This document shows positions 35,553-45,539 of a DNA stretch of 64,000 nucleotides, in pieces. How positions within the stretch are numbered: the first letter of the stretch is position 1; the number at the start of each line of letters is the position of its first letter. Under the pieces are notes generated by a model. The model did not search any database. It saw nothing but the letters and a program-made list of their open reading frames with translations, and had not been told where the DNA came from. Source of the stretch: Cryptosporangium aurantiacum (GTDB lineage Bacteria > Actinomycetota > Actinomycetes > Mycobacteriales > Cryptosporangiaceae); the NCBI RefSeq assembly GCF_900143005.1, contig NZ_FRCS01000014.1, positions 1 through 64,000 of the forward strand, given 5' to 3'. A program made the position numbers and the translations under genes.

Positions 35553-36848
35553 GTGTCACATCCGGCGCGAGGTGCCTGGATCGTTTGGTTCGTCGGCCTC
35601 GCCACGTACTTTGTCGCCGTCTTCCACCGCTCCTCCCTCGCCGTAGCCGGGCTCGTCGCCGCCGACCGGTTCGACATCTCCGCCGCACAGCTCGCGACGT
35701 TCACGATGCTGCAGTTGCTGGTCTACGCCGCGATGCAGATTCCGGTGGGGCTGCTCGTCGACCGGTTCGGGTCGCGCGCGGTGCTGCTCACCGGCACGGT
35801 CGTCCTGACGCTGGCCCAGGCCGGCTTCGCGTTCGCCGACTCGTACAGCACCGCGCTGCTCGCCCGCGTGTTCGTCGGCATCGGTGACGCGATGACGTTC
35901 ATCTGCGTCCTGCGCCTGGTCAACGCCTGGTTCGCTCCCGGGCGGGTGCCGGTGGTGACCCAGCTGACCGGCGTCATCGGGCAACTGGGCGCGATCGCGG
36001 CCGCGGTCCCGATGACCTGGGCACTGAGCACGCTCGGGTGGACCTGGGCGTACGGGGTCGCGGCATCGCTGGGGGTGGTGGCCGCGATCACCGGGCTGGT
36101 GCTCCTGCACGACGAGCCGGGCACCCGGACGCTGCGCGGCCCCGCGCTCTCACTCGGTGCCGTGCGCGCCAGCCTGGCCAGCTCCTGGCAGCACCCCGGC
36201 ACCCGCCTCGGGTTCTGGGTGCACTTCACGACCCAGTTCGCGCAGACCGCGTTCGCGCTGCTGTGGGGCTACCCGTTCCTGGTGAAGGGTGAAGGGCTCT
36301 CGCCGAACGTCGCGTCGGCGCTGCTCACGATCATGGTGGTGTCGCTGATCGCGGCCGGTCCGGTGATGGGATGGTTCACCGCGCGGCACCCGTGGCAACG
36401 ATCGACGCTCGCGCTGGCGATCGTCGGGGCGATCGCGACGGCGTGGACCGTGGTCCTGGCGTGGCCGGGCCAGGCGCCGCTACCGGTGCTGGTTCTGCTC
36501 GTGATGGTGGTCGGGCTCGGTGGGCCCGGTTCGGTGATCGGCTTCGACCTGGGCCGGACGTCAAATCCGGTCGAGCGGCTGGCCAGCGCGACCGGGATCA
36601 TCAACCAGGCCGGGTTCGTGGCGAGCCTCACCGTGGTCGTGGCGATCGGCGCGATCCTCGACTGGCGCAGCGGCGGCGGGGCCGGCGCGGACTACACGCC
36701 GGACGCGTTCCGCTGGGCGATGTCGTTCCAGTACGTGCTCTGGACGCTCGGCGTCGTGCAGATCCTGCGCTACCGCGCTCGCGGCCGCGCCCACGCCCTC
36801 CGCCTCGACCCCCTCGCGAGGACCCGCACCGCGTTCCAACCGAGCTAG
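35553..36848 (+). CDS. MFS transporter
   Basis: This 431-residue, 12-helix protein has the motif A-type loop QIPVGLLVDRFGSRAVLL near residue 70 and the second-half segment GWFTARHPWQRSTLALA. It resembles the nitrate/sugar-type MFS carriers with a short cytosolic start (AWIVWFVGLATYFVAVFHRS). GTG at 35553 is chosen because AGGA lies seven bases before it and the family N-terminus begins there. It stands alone, 37 bases after the EIIC gene, and ends at the hairpin 36859-36907. The substrate is unknown. Confidence 0.8.
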   Translation: MSHPARGAWIVWFVGLATYFVAVFHRSSLAVAGLVAADRFDISAAQLATFTMLQLLVYAAMQIPVGLLVDRFGSRAVLLTGTVVLTLAQAGFAFADSYSTALLARVFVGIGDAMTFICVLRLVNAWFAPGRVPVVTQLTGVIGQLGAIAAAVPMTWALSTLGWTWAYGVAASLGVVAAITGLVLLHDEPGTRTLRGPALSLGAVRASLASSWQHPGTRLGFWVHFTTQFAQTAFALLWGYPFLVKGEGLSPNVASALLTIMVVSLIAAGPVMGWFTARHPWQRSTLALAIVGAIATAWTVVLAWPGQAPLPVLVLLVMVVGLGGPGSVIGFDLGRTSNPVERLASATGIINQAGFVASLTVVVAIGAILDWRSGGGAGADYTPDAFRWAMSFQYVLWTLGVVQILRYRARGRAHALRLDPLARTRTAFQPS

Positions 36849-36858
36849 ACCCTCACGT

Positions 36859-36907
36859 TGACGCGAAACCGGCCTCTAAGCCGCGCTGAGAGGCCGGTTT
36901 CGCGTCA
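36859..36907. terminator. perfect 19-bp stem hairpin between converging genes
   Basis: The arms TGACGCGAAACCGGCCTCT (36859-36877) and its exact complement (36889-36907) enclose an 11-base loop. It lies between the MFS stop at 36848 and the ABC exporter stop at 36938 and should serve both. Confidence 0.85.
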
Positions 36908-36937
36908 GCACGCGCATAGCGGCGCCGCACAGCGGCG

Positions 36938-38740
36938 TCACGCCGCGAGGGCCAGGGTGGCGTAGCGGCCTTCGCGGGCGAGCAACTCGGCGTGCGAGCC
37001 GACCTCGACGATGCGGCCGTGGTCCACCACCGCGATCTGGTCGGCATTGCGCACGGTGGAGAGCCGGTGCGCGATCGTCACCGTGGTCCGCCCCACCGCG
37101 AGCGCGTCGAACGCCTTCTGCACGGCCCGCTCGGTGGTGTTGTCCAGCGCGCTCGTCGCCTCGTCCAGAACGAGGATCCGCGGGTCTCGCAGCAGCGTCC
37201 GCGCGATCGCGATCCGCTGTTTCTCACCACCGGAGAACCGGTATCCGCGGGAGCCGACCATCGTGTCGTACCCGTCGGGCAGCGCGCTGATCAGGTCGTG
37301 GATCTGTGCCGCGCGCGCCGCGTCCTCGATCTCGGCGTCGGTCGCGTCGGGCTTCGCGTACCGCAGGTTCTCCCGCACGGTCGTGTGCAGCAGGTAGGTC
37401 TCCTGCGACACCACGCCCACCACGCGAGAGAGGTCCGCCAGCCGCAGATCACGCAGGTCGACGCCGTCCAGCGTCACGCGTCCGCCGGTGGGATCGTAGA
37501 GCCGGGCGATCAGCGCGGCGATCGTGCTCTTGCCGGAACCGGTCGCACCGACCAGCGCCAGCGTCGATCCGGCGGGAACCTCCAGCGACACCCCGGCCAC
37601 GGCGGCCACGTCGTTGCCCGGGTACGTGAACGTCACGTTCTCGAACCGCAGGTCACCGCGCACCTGCCCCAGCGGCACCGGGGAGGCCGGGTCGTCGACC
37701 TCGACCGGCAGGTCCAGGTACTCGAAGATCCGGGCGAACAGCGCGAGCGACGCCGCGACCGAGACGCCGGTGTTCAGCAGCGAGGTCAGCGGACGGAACA
37801 GCGTCGACTGCAGGGTGGTGAACGCGACGAGCGTTCCGATGCTCAGCGTCCCGGTGGTGCCGGGCAGACCGGCGCTCAGGTAGATGACCGCGGGGATCGC
37901 GGCGAAGATGATGCTCATCGTCGCCATCCGCCAGCGTCCGGCGAGCTCAGACCGCAGCTCCAGATCGATCAGCCGGGACGACGACGCGGTGAAGCGGTCG
38001 ACCAGCACGGGGCCGGTCCCCATCGTCTTCGCCAGCTGCGCGCCGCTGACCGAGAGGCCCTCCTCGATCGTCACGTTCAGGTCGGCGAGCTCGCGCTGAC
38101 GCTGGGCGGTGATCACCCGGCGCATCCGCGCCACCCGCCGGGTCAGGTAGATCGCCGGCGGCAGCACGACCAGCGAGACCAACGACAGCCGCCAGGACAG
38201 CGCGGCCATCGCGACCGCGGTGGCCACCACCGTGGTCAGGTTCGAGGCGATCGAGGTCGCGGTCGACGTGACGACGGTCTGCATGCCGCCGATGTCGTTG
38301 GTGATCCGGGACTGCACCTCGCCGGTCCGCGTCCGGGTGAAGAACCCGATCGACTGGCGCTGCAGGTGGGTGAAGACGTCGGTACGCAGCCGGTGCATGA
38401 CCTGCTGGCCGACGGTGGTCGAGATCCAGGTCTGGACGACGCCGAACGCGGACGTCACGGCGGCCACGGCGACCATGCCGATCACCAGCCAGACCAGGAG
38501 CGTCAGGTTCTGGGAGGGCAGCGCGACGTCGATGACCTCGCGGAGCAGGAACGGGGAGGCCAGCGACACCACCGACGACGCGACGATGATCGCGGTGACG
38601 ACGGCGAGTTGCCAGCGGTGTGCGGTGAAGAGCCGGGCGATCCGGCGCAGTGAGACCGAGCGGGCCTGGGCCTTCTCGGCCGCGGACAGTTTCTGGGGGC
38701 CGCCACGGCGGCCAGGGTTCTGGGGGGTCTCCAAGAGCAT
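36938..38740 (-). CDS. ABC-type multidrug/lipid exporter, fused membrane and ATPase domains
   Basis: This 600-residue half-transporter has six helices (about residues 40-320). Its nucleotide-binding domain shows Walker A GATGSGKST, Q-loop VVSQETYLLH, signature RFSGGEKQR, Walker B ILVLDEATSALD and H-loop IAHRLST. Homodimers export drugs, lipids or peptides. The ATG at 38740 directly abuts GAGGAG, so the TTG two codons on (38734), six bases from that site, may be the true start. It is divergent from a MarR gene across two overlapping palindromes, implying repression by that protein. Confidence 0.85.
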   Translation of the reverse strand: MLLETPQNPGRRGGPQKLSAAEKAQARSVSLRRIARLFTAHRWQLAVVTAIIVASSVVSLASPFLLREVIDVALPSQNLTLLVWLVIGMVAVAAVTSAFGVVQTWISTTVGQQVMHRLRTDVFTHLQRQSIGFFTRTRTGEVQSRITNDIGGMQTVVTSTATSIASNLTTVVATAVAMAALSWRLSLVSLVVLPPAIYLTRRVARMRRVITAQRQRELADLNVTIEEGLSVSGAQLAKTMGTGPVLVDRFTASSSRLIDLELRSELAGRWRMATMSIIFAAIPAVIYLSAGLPGTTGTLSIGTLVAFTTLQSTLFRPLTSLLNTGVSVAASLALFARIFEYLDLPVEVDDPASPVPLGQVRGDLRFENVTFTYPGNDVAAVAGVSLEVPAGSTLALVGATGSGKSTIAALIARLYDPTGGRVTLDGVDLRDLRLADLSRVVGVVSQETYLLHTTVRENLRYAKPDATDAEIEDAARAAQIHDLISALPDGYDTMVGSRGYRFSGGEKQRIAIARTLLRDPRILVLDEATSALDNTTERAVQKAFDALAVGRTTVTIAHRLSTVRNADQIAVVDHGRIVEVGSHAELLAREGRYATLALAA

Positions 38741-38763
38741 CTCCTCGAGTAGTTGACCAATGC

Positions 38764-38784
38764 TGAGGTTACCTCATCATGAGG
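38764..38784. promoter_or_regulatory. overlapping palindromes, probable MarR operator
   Basis: TGAGGT-T-ACCTCA (38764-38776) and CCTCAT-C-ATGAGG (38772-38784) are two perfect 13-base palindromes that share one arm. They lie in the 76-bp gap between the ABC exporter and marR starts, so one or two MarR dimers could block both promoters. A TTGACC (38753-38758) adjoins on the plus strand. Confidence 0.65.
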
Positions 38785-38816
38785 GAACAACAGAACCTCC
38801 TGGTACGGTATTCCGC

Positions 38817-39233
38817 GTGATCGAGGATGCGACCGAGAGCCTGTCCGAGGCGTTCTGGGCGGTCGCCCGCCAGCTCCGGCACGCCACCCGGGAGTCGCTC
38901 GAACCCTGGGACATCACCCCTGGTCAGGGCCGTGCGCTGAGCGTGCTGATGCGGCACGGCCAGATGCGGCTGTCCGAGCTCTCCGAACACCTGCGGATCG
39001 CCCCCCGGTCGACCACCGAGGTCGTCGACGCGCTCGAGGAACGCGGTCTCGCCGAACGTGGCCGCGACCCGCACGACCGGCGCGCGACGCTGGTCGCGCT
39101 CACCGAACGCGGCCTGGAGACCGGCGGGGCCATCAAGCGCGCCCGCCGCGCCGAGAGCGACAAGCTGTTCGGCGCGCTCTCCGCCGACGACCGCGCGGAA
39201 CTGGCCCGCATCCTGGGCCTGCTCCGCCGATGA
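38817..39233 (+). CDS. MarR-family transcriptional regulator
   Basis: This 138-residue winged-helix protein has LSELSEHLRIAPRSTTEVVDALEERGLAERG as recognition helix region (residues 54-84) and the wing DPHDRRATLVALTERG. MarR proteins repress efflux genes until a phenolic or other ligand binds. GTG at 38817 is chosen by homology. No ribosome site is visible, but TACGGT (38803-38808) could be a -10, giving a leaderless message. The gene's TGA overlaps the amidohydrolase ATG, so regulator and enzyme are co-translated. Confidence 0.85.
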   Translation: MIEDATESLSEAFWAVARQLRHATRESLEPWDITPGQGRALSVLMRHGQMRLSELSEHLRIAPRSTTEVVDALEERGLAERGRDPHDRRATLVALTERGLETGGAIKRARRAESDKLFGALSADDRAELARILGLLRR

Positions 39234-40696
39234 AAGTACTGCTGCGTGGCGTCCGAATAGTGACGGTGACGCACCCGGCGTCGTCCGCCGAGCCGGTCGA
39301 CGTCCGGATGGAGAACGGAGAGGTGACCGCGGTCGGGCACCTCACGCCGGAGCCCGCGGAGCGGGTGATCGCGGCCGACGGCCGCTGGCTGATCCCGGGG
39401 CTCTGGGATCAGCACGTGCACCTCCGGCAGTGGGCGCAGGCGCGGCTGCGCCTGGATTTGAGCGGCACCACCGGTCCGGGCGAGGTCATCGCCCGGGTGC
39501 GGGCGCATCTCGCCGGCCGACCCACCGTCGTGGTCGGCGCCGGGTTCCGGTCCGCGACCTGGTCGGTCCAACCCACAACGGCAGCTCTGGACGCTGTGAG
39601 CGGCGACGTTCCCACGGTGCTGATCAGCGGAGACGTGCACGCCGGCTGGCTCAACTCGGCCGCACAGCGGTGGCTCGGAGTCACCGCGCGACCCGGGGTG
39701 CTCGACGAGTCCGAGTGGTTCGCGCTGGTGCCGCGCCTGGAAGAGCTGCTCGCCACCGACCTGGACCAGGCGTACCGGCTCGCGGTGGACGACGCCGCCG
39801 CCCGCGGGGTCGTCGGGCTGGTGGACATGGAGTTCGAGGCGGGGTTCCGTGCCTGGCCGGGGCGGTTCGCGGCGGGGATCGACGCGGTGCGCGTCCGGAC
39901 CGCGACCTACGCCGACGGGCTGGAGGACGTGATCGCGGCCGGGCTACGAACCGGGTCGGTCCTCGAGCCGCGCGGCCTGTTGACGATGGGGCCGCTGAAG
40001 ATCATCTCGGACGGATCGCTCAACTCGCGGACCGCGCGGTGCTGCGAACCGTACGCCGACGGGCGGTACGGCACGCAGAACTATCCGCTGGAGGAGCTGG
40101 TCCGGCTGTTGGGGCGGGCGGCTTCGCGGTTGGACGTGGCGCTGCACGCGATCGGCGACGCCGCGCTCACCACCGCCCTGGACGCGTTCGAGGCCACCGG
40201 TGCACGCGGCGGCGTCGAGCACGTGCAACTGGCGCACTTCGAGGAGTTCGCGCGGATGGCGCGGCTCGGATTGCGCGCCAGCGTGCAGCCCGCGCACCTG
40301 CTCGACGACCGGGCGGTGACCGCCCAGGTCTGGCCGGACCGCGCCGACCGCTGCTTCGCGTTCCGGTCCATGCTGGACGCGGGGGTCCCGCTGGCGCTCG
40401 GCTCGGACGCGCCGGTCTCGCCGCTGGACCCGTGGCTGGCGATGGCCGCCGCCGTGCACCGCTCGGCCGACGCGGCGCCGCCGTGGAATCCGGGCGAGGC
40501 GATCACGGTGGCCGAGACGCTGGCGGCGAGCGTCGACGGGCAGCCGACGGTCGGCGTCGGGTCGCGTGCGGATCTGGCGCTGCTGGACGCCGATCCGTTG
40601 CCGCGCGGGGATTCCGCGGCGGTCGCCGCCTCGTTGCGCGCGATGCGGGTGGCGGCGACGTTCGTCGGCGGGCGCCCGACGCATCTCGCCGTCTGA
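39230..40696 (+). CDS. YtcJ-like amidohydrolase (amidohydrolase 3 family)
   Basis: This 488-residue metal hydrolase has the N-terminal metal motif GLWDQHVHL, a middle His in DVALHAIGDAAL and EHVQLAHFEEFA, and the late catalytic Asp in LALGSDAPVSPLDPW. Members of this family hydrolyse amide bonds or act on aryl and other substrates; most are uncharacterised. The start overlaps the MarR stop (ATGA). Coupling with a MarR repressor and a divergent exporter suggests a detoxification unit that sees a compound, hydrolyses it and exports the product; that is inference. Confidence 0.8.
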   Translation: MKVLLRGVRIVTVTHPASSAEPVDVRMENGEVTAVGHLTPEPAERVIAADGRWLIPGLWDQHVHLRQWAQARLRLDLSGTTGPGEVIARVRAHLAGRPTVVVGAGFRSATWSVQPTTAALDAVSGDVPTVLISGDVHAGWLNSAAQRWLGVTARPGVLDESEWFALVPRLEELLATDLDQAYRLAVDDAAARGVVGLVDMEFEAGFRAWPGRFAAGIDAVRVRTATYADGLEDVIAAGLRTGSVLEPRGLLTMGPLKIISDGSLNSRTARCCEPYADGRYGTQNYPLEELVRLLGRAASRLDVALHAIGDAALTTALDAFEATGARGGVEHVQLAHFEEFARMARLGLRASVQPAHLLDDRAVTAQVWPDRADRCFAFRSMLDAGVPLALGSDAPVSPLDPWLAMAAAVHRSADAAPPWNPGEAITVAETLAASVDGQPTVGVGSRADLALLDADPLPRGDSAAVAASLRAMRVAATFVGGRPTHLAV

Positions 40697-40777
40697 CGAA
40701 TCCGCCGATTGTTCCCCGACGCCGGGCGCGATCTGCTGAGCTGTGGGGTGACGAGCCGATCCCCAGGAGTGTCGACG

Positions 40778-42499
40778 ATGACCACCGAGGCGGAGCGCAC
40801 CACAGAACAGCAGCCGGTGCCGGAACCGATCGTGGTCCGGCCGTGGCCGGTGCGGGAAGTGGTCAGGGGCAATGCGCTGGGCCGGATCATCCGGACCACG
40901 GACGCCAAGTCGATCGGCATCATGTATCTGATCGCCTCGTTCTTCTATTTCGCGGCGGCCGGGATCATGGCGCTGCTGATGCGTGCCGAGCTGGCGCGTC
41001 CGGGGCTGCAGTTCCTCTCGAACGAGCAGTACAACCAGCTTTTCACGATGCACGGCTCGATCATGCTGCTGCTGTTCGGGACGCCCCTCGGGTTCGCGTT
41101 CGCCAATTTCCTGGTACCGCTGCAGATCGGCGCCCCGGACGTCTCATTCCCCCGGCTCAACGCGTTCGCGTTCTGGGCATTCGCGTTCGGTGGCCTGCTC
41201 GTGCTGTCCGGGTTCATCGTCCCGGGCGGTGCCGCGGACTTCGGCTGGTTCGCCTACGCGCCGCTGAACTCGCAGATCAACTCGCCGGGTGCGGGAACCG
41301 ACCTGTGGATCGCCGGATTCATCCTCTCCGGTCTCGGCACGATCCTCGGCGCGGTGAACATCGTGACGACGATCCTGACCATGCGAGCGCCCGGCATGAC
41401 GATGTACCGGATGCCGATCTTCACCTGGAACATGCTGATCACGAGCCTGCTCGTGCTGATGGTCTTCCCGATCCTGGCCGCGGCGTTCTTCGCGTTGCTC
41501 GCCGACCGGCACCTCGGCGCGCACGTCTACGACTCGGCGACCGGCGGCCCGATCCTCTGGCAGCACCTGTTCTGGTTCTTCGGCCATCCAGAGGTCTACA
41601 TCCTCGCTTTACCATTCTTCGGCATCATCACCGAGATCATCCCGGTGTTCAGCCGGAAACCGATCTTCGGCTACAAGGGACTCGTCGCCGCCACGCTGAT
41701 GATCGCGGCGCTGTCGATGACCGTGTGGGCGCACCACATGTTCGTGACCGGCGCGGTGCTGCTGCCGTTCTTCAGCTTCCTGTCGTACTTGATCGCGGTG
41801 CCGACCGGCATGAAGTTCTTCAACTGGATCGGCACGATGTGGCGCGGCCAGTTGACGTTCGAAACGCCGATGCTGTTCGCGGTCGGCTTCCTCGTGACGT
41901 TCCTCTTCGGTGGCCTGACCGGTGTTCTGCTCGCGTCGCCGCCGGTCGACTTCCATGTCTCCGACACGTACTTCGTCGTCGCGCACTTCCACTACGTGTT
42001 GTTCGGGACGATCGTGTTCGCCGCGTTCGGCGGCATCTACTTCTGGTTCCCGAAGATGACCGGGCGAATGCTCGACGAGCGCCTCGGGAAACTGCACTTC
42101 TGGCTGACGTTCATCGGCTTCCACACCACGTTCCTGGTGCAGCACTGGCTGGGCAACGAAGGCATGCCCCGCCGCTACGCCGACTACCTGCCGATGGACG
42201 GCTGGACGACGCTGAACACGATCTCCACGATCGGCGCGTTCATCCTCGGTATCTCGTCGCTGCCGATCCTGTGGAACCTCTGGAAGTCCTACAAGCTGGG
42301 CCGGGTCGTGAACGTCGACGACCCGTGGGGCTACGGCAACTCGCTGGAGTGGGCCACGTCCTGCCCGCCGCCGCGGCACAACTTCGTCAAGCTACCCCGG
42401 ATCCGGTCGGAGCGCCCGGCGTTCGACGCCGCGTATCCGCACTTGGCCGCGTGGGCCCAGGACGTGGAGGCGCCGGACAAGAAGCCGGTGGAGGCCTAG
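40778..42499 (+). CDS. ctaD: cytochrome c oxidase subunit I (aa3 type)
   Basis: This 573-residue, 12-helix catalytic subunit of the terminal oxidase has haem and CuB ligands in [34 protein letters not shown] and [13 protein letters not shown]. It reduces oxygen to water and pumps protons. The ATG at 40778 has AGGAG eight bases upstream. The other subunits (ctaC, ctaE) and the bc1 genes are not nearby, as is usual in actinomycetes where ctaD is separate. Its last four bases overlap the end of the converging acyl-CoA synthetase gene. Confidence 0.95.
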   Translation: MTTEAERTTEQQPVPEPIVVRPWPVREVVRGNALGRIIRTTDAKSIGIMYLIASFFYFAAAGIMALLMRAELARPGLQFLSNEQYNQLFTMHGSIMLLLFGTPLGFAFANFLVPLQIGAPDVSFPRLNAFAFWAFAFGGLLVLSGFIVPGGAADFGWFAYAPLNSQINSPGAGTDLWIAGFILSGLGTILGAVNIVTTILTMRAPGMTMYRMPIFTWNMLITSLLVLMVFPILAAAFFALLADRHLGAHVYDSATGGPILWQHLFWFFGHPEVYILALPFFGIITEIIPVFSRKPIFGYKGLVAATLMIAALSMTVWAHHMFVTGAVLLPFFSFLSYLIAVPTGMKFFNWIGTMWRGQLTFETPMLFAVGFLVTFLFGGLTGVLLASPPVDFHVSDTYFVVAHFHYVLFGTIVFAAFGGIYFWFPKMTGRMLDERLGKLHFWLTFIGFHTTFLVQHWLGNEGMPRRYADYLPMDGWTTLNTISTIGAFILGISSLPILWNLWKSYKLGRVVNVDDPWGYGNSLEWATSCPPPRHNFVKLPRIRSERPAFDAAYPHLAAWAQDVEAPDKKPVEA

Positions 42500-44136
42500 G
42501 CGTTGCGGGCGGCGGCCTCCGCCTCGAGGCCCAGCTCGGAGACGGCGGTCTCGCGCATCTCGACCTTGCGGATCTTGCCGGTCACGGTCATCGGGAAGCT
42601 GTCCACCAGCTTCACGTAGCGCGGGATCTTGAAGTGCGCGAGCTTCCCGGTGCAGAACGCGCGCAGCGATTCGGCCGTCAGCGGCTCCGCGCCGGGGCGC
42701 AGCCGGACCCACGCCATCAGCTCCTCGCCGTACTTGGCGTCCGGTACCCCGATCACCTGCGCGTCGACGACGTCCGGGTGGGTGTAGAGAAACTCCTCGA
42801 CCTCGCGCGGGTAGATGTTCTCCCCGCCCCGGATCACCATGTCCTTGATCCGCCCGACGATGTTCACGTACCCGTCGGCGTCCATCGTCGCGAGGTCGCC
42901 GGTGTGCATCCAGCGGGCGGCGTCCAGCACCTCGGCGGTCTTCTCCGGTTCGTTCCAGTAGCCGCGCATCACCGAGTAGCCCCGGGTGCAGAACTCGCCG
43001 GTCTCGCCGCACGGCACGATCTGCCCGGTCGCCGGGTCGACGATCTTGATCTCCAGGTGCGGGTGGACCCGGCCGACCGTCGACGTCCGGTGATCGAGGC
43101 TGTCGTCCGCGCCGGTCTGGGTGGACACCGGCGACGTCTCGGTCATGCCGTAACAGATCGTCACCTCGGTCATCCCCATCTCGGCGACGACCCGCTTCAT
43201 CACCTCGACCGGGCACGGCGAGCCGGCCATGATGCCGGTGTGCAGGCTGGAGAGGTCGTACTCGGCGAAGTTCGGCAGGCCCAGCTCAGCGATGAACATC
43301 GTCGGCACGCCGTAGAGCGACGTGCACCGCTCGTCCTGCACGGCCCGCAGGGTCGCGGCGGGGTCGAACGCCGGTGCCGGGATCACCATCGTCGCGCCGT
43401 GTGACGTCGCACCGAGGTTGCCCATGCCCATGCCGAAGCAGTGGTAGTACGGCACCGGGATGCAGACCCGGTCGGCCTCGGTGTAGCCGCAGCCCTCACC
43501 GACGAAGAACCCGTTGTTCAGCAGGTTGTGGTGGGTGAGCGTCGCGCCCTTCGGAAAGCCGGTGGTGCCGGACGTGTACTGGATGTTGATCGGATCGTCC
43601 GGGTCGAGATCGGTCGGTAGCGCGCTCCGGTCGGCCGCGCGTCCGGTGGCCAGCAGGGCGTCCCACTCGAGGTCGCCGAGGAACAGCGCGGTGGTCAGGT
43701 CGGGGCACTCGTCGCGGACCTCGGCGACCATCGCCCGGTAGTCGCTGGTCTTGAACTCGGGCGCCGCGATCAGCACCGAGATCCCGGCCTGCTTCAGGAC
43801 GTACGCCAGCTCGTGGGCGCGGTAGGCCGGGTTGATGTTGACCAGGATCGCGCCGAGCTTGGCGGTGCCGTACTGGACGAACACCCACTCGGCGCAGTTC
43901 GGCGCCCAGATGCCGACCCGGTCGCCCCTCCGGACCCCGAGGTCGTGCAGGCCCAGCGCGCACGCGTCGACCTCGGCGACCAGTTCCCGGTAGGTGAAGC
44001 GACGGCCGGTCGCGCACTCGACCAGCGCCTCGTGGTCACCCCGGCCGGCAGCTACCCGGTCGAGGTTGGCGCCGATCGTGTCGCCGAGCAGCGGAACGGT
44101 CGCGGTGCCGCTGCGGTAGGACCGTAAGCCTGGCAT
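42496..44136 (-). CDS. fatty-acyl-CoA synthetase (AMP-binding family)
   Basis: This 546-residue ANL enzyme has the P-loop-like [11 protein letters not shown], the A5 motif YGMTETSP, A7 [13 protein letters not shown]8 [16 protein letters not shown] and the C-terminal catalytic Lys in [10 protein letters not shown]. It activates a carboxylic acid, probably a medium or long fatty acid, as the AMP ester and then the CoA thioester. The ATG at 44136 is preferred because GGAGG lies five bases before it. A GTG at 44178 would add 14 residues but has no ribosome site. No other lipid genes adjoin. Confidence 0.9.
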   Translation of the reverse strand: MPGLRSYRSGTATVPLLGDTIGANLDRVAAGRGDHEALVECATGRRFTYRELVAEVDACALGLHDLGVRRGDRVGIWAPNCAEWVFVQYGTAKLGAILVNINPAYRAHELAYVLKQAGISVLIAAPEFKTSDYRAMVAEVRDECPDLTTALFLGDLEWDALLATGRAADRSALPTDLDPDDPINIQYTSGTTGFPKGATLTHHNLLNNGFFVGEGCGYTEADRVCIPVPYYHCFGMGMGNLGATSHGATMVIPAPAFDPAATLRAVQDERCTSLYGVPTMFIAELGLPNFAEYDLSSLHTGIMAGSPCPVEVMKRVVAEMGMTEVTICYGMTETSPVSTQTGADDSLDHRTSTVGRVHPHLEIKIVDPATGQIVPCGETGEFCTRGYSVMRGYWNEPEKTAEVLDAARWMHTGDLATMDADGYVNIVGRIKDMVIRGGENIYPREVEEFLYTHPDVVDAQVIGVPDAKYGEELMAWVRLRPGAEPLTAESLRAFCTGKLAHFKIPRYVKLVDSFPMTVTGKIRKVEMRETAVSELGLEAEAAARNA

Positions 44137-44285
44137 CGATGCCTCCCCGGTGACCGGCGTCACAGTCGACTCTGTCACCGCGCGGAGAGGGGCGCCACCG
44201 GGAACCGGACGTACGACACGCCCGGGACACCAGTGACGCCCATCCGACAGTTAATTGTCGTCGGCCGAATTCGACGACAAATGAT

Positions 44286-45539
44286 TCACCGACCGAAACA
44301 CACCGTGCGACCCGGACGGACTTCGTCCGCTTTATAGGTGACCTGGTCGATCGTCATTCCTTTGGACGCGACGAGCGTGATCGTGTCGCCATTGTTGCCG
44401 AGTGCGAGTGCGCCATCGAGCGTCGCCTGCAGCGTTCCGCCGGCGTCGAGCGAGCCGCTCAGCTCGTACCGCCCCCCTGCGGTGTCCACTAATGCCCATC
44501 CGTCCAGCTCGACGGCCGCGGACGAGATGTTCAGCAGCGTCACCGACTCGTGGCCGCGGTCGGTGCCGAGCGGATCCGGCAGGGCCGCGACGATCAGCAC
44601 GTCGCCGGGCACGCCCGGCTGCGGTCCGGTCGGCACGCCGGGTCGCGCGGGGTCCGGGCTGATCACGAAGTCGTCCGGCCACACGGTCAGCTGCACCCGA
44701 GAGCCGGACGCGGTGACGACGTCGTGCAGGTTGCTGCGCTCGGCGGTGGAGAGCAGCAGCACCTCGTCGTCCCGGTTGACCGGATCGGCACGCAGCCAGG
44801 CGTCGAACCCGTCGAAGTCCGGGAAGCCGGCCGCCAGGTACGGGACCAGGCGGCGGAACAGCTTCGGCCAGATGGCCAGCGTCTCCAACGAAGCCAGGTC
44901 GGTGACGGTCGCTGCTCCGTTCGGGTCCGCGGTCGACGTCGCCCAGATGCCTCTCGACGCGGTCCGCGCCTCGCGGGAGGTCACCGCGAGGTGGGCGCGT
45001 AACTCGGCCGGGAGCGTCGCGTAGAACGCCGGGTAGGCGTGACCGTCGGCGAGCAGGCGAGCGTTCACCGACTGATCGAGCTGCGGCGTCTCGAGGAACA
45101 ACACCGAGCCGTCCACCGGGTCGGCGTCCCCGGCGTAGACGAACCCGATCAGCCGGCCGTTGGCGTCGATGCCGTTGGAGAGGACGTGCCCGCGCACGCT
45201 GTCCTGGTCGGCCGAGCGCACCTTGTTCGGCTGGTCGGGGAAGTACTCGACGTTCGTGAAGCCCAGCGCGGCCAGCAGCGCGTCCCTCGCGGCGTTGGCG
45301 CCGCCGAGCTCCTGGTGGGTCTCGCCGAAGTGCGTCTCCAGCGCGTCGAGCGCCTCCAACCGGACCGAGATTCCCCTGGCGTTCAGGTCGGGCGCGCGCC
45401 CGGAGACGCGCGCCAGTGTCTCGACGAGCGCGGGCGTGTCCGGCCGGAACTTCACGGTGTCGCCGTCCGGCTCGGGGCCCTGGCGCGGGAGGTCCGGATA
45501 GCGAATGACAAATGAACCCTTGAGCAACGTGTAGCTCAC
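44286..45539 (-). CDS. staphylococcal-nuclease-like domain plus lamin-tail domain protein
   Basis: This 417-residue protein starts with a thermonuclease-like region: DGDTVKFRPDT, VRLEALDALETHF, RLIGFVYAGD and LLADGHAYPAFY. It ends with a lamin-tail-like beta domain (about 315-415): ESVTLLNISSAAVELDGWAL, GGTLQATLDGALALGNNGDT. Lamin-tail domains often bring bacterial nucleases to DNA or surfaces. No signal peptide or lipobox is seen, so it may be cytosolic or leave by a non-classical route. The nuclease Arg/Glu set is only partly recognisable, so activity is uncertain. It is a single gene with no clear partner. Confidence 0.65.
   Translation of the reverse strand: MSYTLLKGSFVIRYPDLPRQGPEPDGDTVKFRPDTPALVETLARVSGRAPDLNARGISVRLEALDALETHFGETHQELGGANAARDALLAALGFTNVEYFPDQPNKVRSADQDSVRGHVLSNGIDANGRLIGFVYAGDADPVDGSVLFLETPQLDQSVNARLLADGHAYPAFYATLPAELRAHLAVTSREARTASRGIWATSTADPNGAATVTDLASLETLAIWPKLFRRLVPYLAAGFPDFDGFDAWLRADPVNRDDEVLLLSTAERSNLHDVVTASGSRVQLTVWPDDFVISPDPARPGVPTGPQPGVPGDVLIVAALPDPLGTDRGHESVTLLNISSAAVELDGWALVDTAGGRYELSGSLDAGGTLQATLDGALALGNNGDTITLVASKGMTIDQVTYKADEVRPGRTVCFGR

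Noticed and set aside
36992-38653. A 553-codon open frame opposite the ABC exporter
   Set aside because: The exporter on the other strand has all ABC motifs. The antisense product is Arg/Asp/Gln-rich and lacks any motif.
39058-43404. A 1448-codon open frame on the plus strand
   Set aside because: It crosses marR, the amidohydrolase, ctaD and the acyl-CoA synthetase in other frames or strands. Its composition (Arg/Gly/Ala-rich, no domain) is typical of GC-rich shadow frames.
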